Source: Paenimyroides marinum (GTDB lineage: Bacteria > Bacteroidota > Bacteroidia > Flavobacteriales > Flavobacteriaceae). From it: a stretch of 46,743 nt of DNA. Below the pieces are notes generated by a model. It saw nothing but the letters and a program-made list of their open reading frames with translations. It searched no databases and was not told the DNA's origin. Location of the stretch: contig NZ_FNXE01000029.1 of the NCBI RefSeq assembly GCF_900108395.1, positions 1 through 46,743 of the forward strand, written 5' to 3'. Each line of letters starts with the position of its first letter. The stretch's first letter is position 1. The position numbers and the translations under genes are program-made. Below, piece after piece: positions 43,222 through 46,743 of this stretch.

Positions 43222-44685
43222 ATGGGTATTTTTTCAAAAAAATCTATTTCATCATTAATTTCAGAAGCCAATGAGCAAGGCGAAGGCACCTTAAAGAAAA
43301 CCTTTGGTTCTTGGGGACTTGTGGCGTTAGGAGTAGGGGCAATTATTGGTGCCGGTTTATTTTCGTTAACAGGTATAGCCGCTGCAGAAAATGCCGGTCC
43401 GGCTGTGGCACTTTCGTTTGTAATTGCCGCTTTGGGCTGTGCTTTTGCCGGTTTGTGTTATGCCGAATTTGCTTCTATGCTGCCTGTTGCGGGTAGTGCT
43501 TATACCTATTCGTATGCTACCATGGGCGAGTTTATTGCCTGGATTATTGGCTGGGATCTGGTATTAGAGTACGCTTTGGCATCGGCAACGGTTGCCGTAA
43601 GCTGGTCGCAATATTTTAATGAATTGCTCAAAGTGTTTCATCTTGAAATTCCTGTAGAATTTTTAAAAGGTCCGTTTGAAGGTGGTATCATTAACATTCC
43701 GGCAATTGTTATTGTTTGTTTGCTGTCGTTATTATTAATTCGCGGTACACAAGAATCGGCACGGGTTAACAATTTATTGGTTATTTTAAAAGTAACGGTT
43801 GTTGTGATTTTTATTGCTTTGGGCTGGCAGTTTATCAACCCGGCGAATCATGATCCTTTTATTCCTGCCAATGTGGGCGAGGAAATGGTTAAAAGTGGCG
43901 AATTGTCTTTTACAGCATTTTTGTCGAGTGAATATTTTGGAGAATACGGCTGGAGTGGCGTTTTGCGTGCCGCCGGTGTGGTTTTCTTTGCTTTTATTGG
44001 TTTTGATGCGGTAAGTACTGCAGCACAGGAAGCCAAAAATCCTAAAAAAGGAATGCCTTTCGGTATCATTGGATCCCTAATCATCTGTACCGTTTTGTAC
44101 GTGTTATTTGCGTATGTTTTAACAGGATTAGAAAATTATTTGGTATTTAAAGGCGATGCTAAACCTGTGGCAACCGCTTTTGCTAAAACAGGTTATCACT
44201 TTTTAAATACGGCATTGATTGTTACCATTATTGCAGGATATACTTCAGTAATTTTAGTGATGTTATTGGGGCAAAGCCGCGTGTTTTACTCCATGAGTAA
44301 AGATGGTTTGCTGCCAAAAATGTTTTCTGATTTATCAAAAAGACAAACCCCGTGGAAAACCAATTTGGTATTTATGGTATTTGTAAGCTTGTTTGCAGGT
44401 TTTGTACCGGTATCCGATTTAGGTCACATGGTAAGTATCGGAACCTTGTTCGCGTTTACATTGGTTTGTATCGGGATTTTGGTATTGCGAAAAACACAGC
44501 CCGATATAGAGCGACCGTTTAAAACACCATTTGTTCCGTTGGTTCCTGTTTTAGGAATTGTTGTATGTTTAATCATGATGGTTTCGTTGCCGGTTGAAAG
44601 TTGGGAACGTTTGGCAATTTGGCTGGCATTAGGTTTGGTGATTTATTTTGCATATAGTAAAAAACACAGTAAGCTGAATAATTAA
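43222..44685 (+). CDS. APC-family amino acid permease
   Basis: 487 aa from the ATG at 43222. Twelve or so membrane helices. The TM1 motif GLVALGVGAIIGAGLFSLTG is the unwound substrate-binding helix of the APC/CAT superfamily, and FFAFIGFDAVSTAAQEAKNP near residue 258 is the TM6 block. It resembles cationic amino acid transporters (YfnA-like). A basic N-terminal segment (FSKKSISSLISEA) precedes TM1. Single gene with its own terminator. Confidence 0.9.
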   Translation: MGIFSKKSISSLISEANEQGEGTLKKTFGSWGLVALGVGAIIGAGLFSLTGIAAAENAGPAVALSFVIAALGCAFAGLCYAEFASMLPVAGSAYTYSYATMGEFIAWIIGWDLVLEYALASATVAVSWSQYFNELLKVFHLEIPVEFLKGPFEGGIINIPAIVIVCLLSLLLIRGTQESARVNNLLVILKVTVVVIFIALGWQFINPANHDPFIPANVGEEMVKSGELSFTAFLSSEYFGEYGWSGVLRAAGVVFFAFIGFDAVSTAAQEAKNPKKGMPFGIIGSLIICTVLYVLFAYVLTGLENYLVFKGDAKPVATAFAKTGYHFLNTALIVTIIAGYTSVILVMLLGQSRVFYSMSKDGLLPKMFSDLSKRQTPWKTNLVFMVFVSLFAGFVPVSDLGHMVSIGTLFAFTLVCIGILVLRKTQPDIERPFKTPFVPLVPVLGIVVCLIMMVSLPVESWERLAIWLALGLVIYFAYSKKHSKLNN

Positions 44686-44714
44686 AATGTTTAATTGTAA
44701 TATGTGATGATACT

Positions 44715-44753
44715 AAAAACGCCTGTTTTCAAAAACTGAAACAGGCGTTTTTT
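44715..44753 (+). terminator. Terminator of the permease gene
   Basis: AAAAACGCCTGTTT / AAACAGGCGTTTTT stem with a 10-base loop and a T-run. Confidence 0.9.
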
Positions 44754-44758
44754 CTAAA

Positions 44759-44833
44759 TTAACTATAAATAAATCCAATAATAATTAAAATTATTCCTAA
44801 AACGGCCAATATATAAGGTAGGTACTTTTTCAT
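44759..44833 (-). CDS. Very small single-helix membrane protein
   Basis: 24 codons from ATG 44833: MKKYLPYILAVLGIILIIIG and then FIYS and a stop. Basic N-terminus followed by one strong membrane helix. It lies in a gap without other genes. Reading-frame purity and the typical membrane-protein order support a real peptide, but its size means chance is not excluded. Confidence 0.4.
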   Translation of the reverse strand: MKKYLPYILAVLGIILIIIGFIYS

Positions 44834-44926
44834 TTTTTATTTATTATTAGTAATAACACGCATAGTTTATATAAAAACTACGTGTGGTTTTACAAGATTG
44901 CACACATGGTTTTGCCTAAAACCTAA

Positions 44927-44948
44927 CGTGCTTTAATACAAAAGCACG
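44927..44948. repeat. Short hairpin downstream of the thioredoxin-like gene
   Basis: CGTGCTTT / AAAGCACG with a 6-base loop. No good T-run on the minus strand, so terminator function for the thioredoxin-like gene (which ends at 44980) is uncertain. Confidence 0.35.
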
Positions 44949-44979
44949 CCTGTTTTTTAGCAATATAACTTACCCAAGT

Positions 44980-46095
44980 TTATTTACCTAAATACTGTTC
45001 TAATTTTTGTTGATGAATCAAAGCACCCGTCCAACGGTCGATGAGCTTGCCGGTTTTGTCAAACAATAAAAACGTAGGCGTAGCATTTTCTTGATATTGA
45101 ATATAAGCATCGGTTCTCGTGAAATCTTCTGCATAAACCACTGCCCAGTTTTCAGTGCTTAAAGCTCCAAACTGTTGATAAGTAGTAGCATCGGGGCTTT
45201 GCAATACACTTACTGCCTGTAGTTTGCCAGAATATTTATCTGCAAAATTTTTAGTGATAGGAAATGCTTGATTACTGTTAGGGCAACTTACCGATGATAA
45301 ATCAACCAAAACATATTCTTTATCTTTATTAAAATAATTGCTTAATTTTTCTGCTTTTAAATCTTTATCTAACACATTTATATCAATAAAAGCATCTCCT
45401 TTTATTAAACGTTTGCTTTGCGATGCTAATAAATATTTCTTGCCTATTGGGGTTTGTTTTTGCTCGTCGGTCATTTTATTATACACTGCTTTGTAAAACG
45501 TTTTGTCAAATGCAGTGGTATTGTATGGTAACAATGTCCATATATAGGCGTTGTCAAAATTGTTTAAGATAAAATCAGCTTCTACTTGTTTTAACTCTTT
45601 GGTTAATTGGGCTCCCAAACCATTTGTGCCAACATATTTTTCTTGTACTTCGGGGTTTTGCCATTCGACAGTTTGTTGTAAAGCAGTTATTTCCTGTTTT
45701 AAAGCTTCGGCTTTTTTGTGAATTGGCATTTGCAGTTCGTCTAATTTTGCTTTTATATCATGATGTTTAGAACCAGTTACTTTTACGGCATAGGGAAAAT
45801 CATTCTTATTTGCGTTTATTTCTATGGTTTCATTAGCTACAAATAACATGGTATAATATGGTTGGTTGTTTTCTACTATATATATAGCATATGTATCAGG
45901 AGTTTCGGAAACTTCGGCTGTAAGTTCTACTCTGCCTTGTGCTAATGTTTGGTAGGCAATAGGTGTTTGCCCGCTAATTAAATATACTACAGCAGTATCT
46001 GTAAAACCCGTAAGGTTTGCCGTTATTTTTATTTCGCCTGCAAAGGCTTGTAAGGTTGCAGTTAGCAATAAAGCTAAAGTGGTTAATTTTTTCAT
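44980..46095 (-). CDS. Secreted thioredoxin-like protein with DUF4369-type N-terminus and CxxS site
   Basis: 371 aa. The signal peptide MKKLTTLALLLTATLQAFA leads into a DUF4369-like beta domain (to about residue 110), a coiled-coil helical stretch and a TlpA/thioredoxin fold (about 250-371). The usual WCGPC is replaced by SVSCPNSNQ: C271-P-N-S274, so only one cysteine remains. FLLFDKTGKLIDRW is the typical TlpA cis-Pro/beta-strand region, with Pro in NATPTF. A CxxS form can bind or isomerise mixed disulphides or be purely structural. It may face the periplasm, where Bacteroidota TlpA proteins act. Confidence 0.8.
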   Translation of the reverse strand: MKKLTTLALLLTATLQAFAGEIKITANLTGFTDTAVVYLISGQTPIAYQTLAQGRVELTAEVSETPDTYAIYIVENNQPYYTMLFVANETIEINANKNDFPYAVKVTGSKHHDIKAKLDELQMPIHKKAEALKQEITALQQTVEWQNPEVQEKYVGTNGLGAQLTKELKQVEADFILNNFDNAYIWTLLPYNTTAFDKTFYKAVYNKMTDEQKQTPIGKKYLLASQSKRLIKGDAFIDINVLDKDLKAEKLSNYFNKDKEYVLVDLSSVSCPNSNQAFPITKNFADKYSGKLQAVSVLQSPDATTYQQFGALSTENWAVVYAEDFTRTDAYIQYQENATPTFLLFDKTGKLIDRWTGALIHQQKLEQYLGK

Positions 46096-46117
46096 TTCGG
46101 ATGGTTTTATATTTGTT

Positions 46118-46152
46118 AAACTCTAACAGGGTTCTGAACTCTGTTAGAGTTT
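46118..46152. repeat. Perfect 12-bp inverted repeat upstream of the thioredoxin-like gene
   Basis: AAACTCTAACAG / CTGTTAGAGTTT with an 11-base loop. It is 23 bases upstream of the gene start, in what would be its leader or promoter, and 12 bases right of it is the small ORF end. It may be a terminator for the 52-aa gene, a dispersed repeat or a regulatory site. Confidence 0.55.
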
Positions 46153-46163
46153 AATTGAGGTTG

Positions 46164-46322
46164 TTATTTGTTTTTATTTACAAGTAAACTATAAAATAAA
46201 ACAGCTAATGTAACAACAAACGAATATAGCAAGGCGTTATTTAATTCTTTATTAAAGAACAAATAAAAAACAAATAGAGATCCTAAAAAAGTTGCTGTTG
46301 CCTTTATTATCAATGGTTTCAT
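46164..46322 (-). CDS. Small two-helix membrane protein
   Basis: 52 codons from ATG 46322: MKPLIIKATATFLGSLFVFY continues into LFFNKELNNALLYS and then FVVTLAVLFYSLL, two membrane helices with a short charged loop and a lysine/asparagine tail. No family recognised. It lies upstream of the thioredoxin-like gene with a palindrome between them. Confidence 0.5.
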   Translation of the reverse strand: MKPLIIKATATFLGSLFVFYLFFNKELNNALLYSFVVTLAVLFYSLLVNKNK

Positions 46323-46345
46323 ATTTTTATCTTATATTCCCTCGT

Positions 46346-46370
46346 TAGCGCGAGCATCTTGCTCGTGATT
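46346..46370. repeat. Dispersed palindrome (GCGAGCA...TGCTCGT type)
   Basis: CGAGCA-TCT-TGCTCG (46351-46365) in the gap before the IS3-type ORF. I recognise this kind of short palindrome as a repeat in flavobacterial and related genomes. The rest of 46323-46480 has no gene. Confidence 0.4.
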
Positions 46371-46480
46371 CGTTACCAAGTTATGCACAAGCGTGGGGCT
46401 AATATATGTGGCAGGTATCTTTTTGGATATACTAACTTAGCTTCCAGTTAAAGTTAAGCATAAAATCTTATTTTTGACGT

Positions 46481-46743
46481 ATGAAAAAAGAAAGAAAAAT
46501 TTATGATTCAGCTTTTAAATCGAAAGCTGTTGCATTGAGCCACGAACGGTCCAACATTTCTGAATTAGCCAGAGAACTTGGTATTAAAGCTACCTTGCTT
46601 TACAAATGGCGAAAAGAATACGAGAAGTTCGGCGAAGGAAGTTTCCCTGGTAATGGAAACTTAAAACTAACACCAGAGCAAGAGAAGATTCGTTTACTTG
46701 AAAAACAACTAAAAGACGCTGAATTAGAACGAGATATATTAAA
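46481..46743 (+). CDS. IS3-family transposase OrfA, cut by window end
   Basis: 87 codons visible from ATG 46481. KIYDSAFKSKAVALSHE, then SELARELGIKATLLYKWR is the helix-turn-helix of IS3-type OrfA, and LTPEQEKIRLLEKQLKDAE is the leucine-zipper-like coiled coil just before the frameshift region. The DDE catalytic OrfB would lie beyond the window. TATTTTTG at 46469-46476 may be its promoter box. Left end not determined. Confidence 0.85.
   Translation, partial: MKKERKIYDSAFKSKAVALSHERSNISELARELGIKATLLYKWRKEYEKFGEGSFPGNGNLKLTPEQEKIRLLEKQLKDAELERDIL

Noticed and set aside
1..46743. CRISPR array
   Set aside because: I looked for regularly spaced direct repeats and saw only isolated palindromes and IS ends.

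Overview
The window is AT-rich chromosomal DNA from a member of the Bacteroidota, most likely a Flavobacteriaceae species (Flavobacterium/Myroides type). The evidence is flexirubin-type pigment genes, flavobacterial forms of MnmG, YbeY and GlnS, TAnnTTTG promoter boxes, no Shine-Dalgarno sequences, and flavobacterial IS remnants.

Layout. (1) 1-2.5 kb: the tail of an IS4-type transposase, then a very AT-rich pair (polysaccharide deacetylase and GNAT acyltransferase) that looks acquired. (2) 2.5-9.0 kb, minus strand: Pif1-like helicase, OmpH/Skp lipoprotein, SAM methyltransferase, mnmG and ybeY. Four near-perfect parS (ParB-binding) palindromes lie between 6.57 and 8.74 kb; one abuts the mnmG start codon and two lie inside ybeY codons. 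(3) 9.0-9.6 kb: a gene-free, AT-rich stretch with one perfect and several near-consensus DnaA boxes, which I read as the probable chromosomal origin. Gene orientation flips here. (4) 10.2-34.4 kb: a flexirubin (aryl-polyene plus dialkylresorcinol) cluster. It has a flavin halogenase-like enzyme, tyrosine ammonia-lyase, FabG-type reductase, three active ketosynthases, one Cys-less ketosynthase/chain-length factor, one ketosynthase-like fragment protein, two ACPs, three hotdog dehydratase-like proteins, a thioesterase, DarA/DarB, an LpxL-like acyltransferase, an ABC exporter pair, a BtrH-like protein, a deacetylase, a LolA-like carrier, a GT2-DUF2062 protein and a giant MMPL-acyltransferase fusion.

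(5) 34.36-36.54 kb: a scar. The next cluster gene, apparently a FAD oxidoreductase, stops after 14 codons in its dinucleotide-binding motif. After it come an internally deleted IS1-family element, an orphan Rhs tip remnant, a small membrane protein (candidate immunity protein), a 5'-truncated Rhs core-plus-tip gene, a second IS1-end remnant and a 207-bp inverted-repeat IS remnant. (6) 36.5-46.7 kb: ordinary genes, namely a YtxH/holin-like/DUF operon, a dicarboxylate symporter, an SMR exporter with a Crp-like regulator, glnS, folB, tRNA-Cys(GCA), a lipoprotein, an amino-acid permease, a thioredoxin-like protein with a CxxS site, and two very small membrane proteins. The window ends inside an IS3-type OrfA.

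How the pigment genes fit together (inference from family knowledge): TAL supplies 4-coumarate as the aryl starter. The ketosynthases, chain-length factor, reductase and dehydratases build the polyene on the two ACPs. DarB and DarA build the dialkylresorcinol. Acyltransferases join or anchor the product, and the ABC, LolA and MMPL components move it to the outer membrane. No carboxylate-activating ligase is seen here, and the cluster's 3' end has been destroyed or moved.
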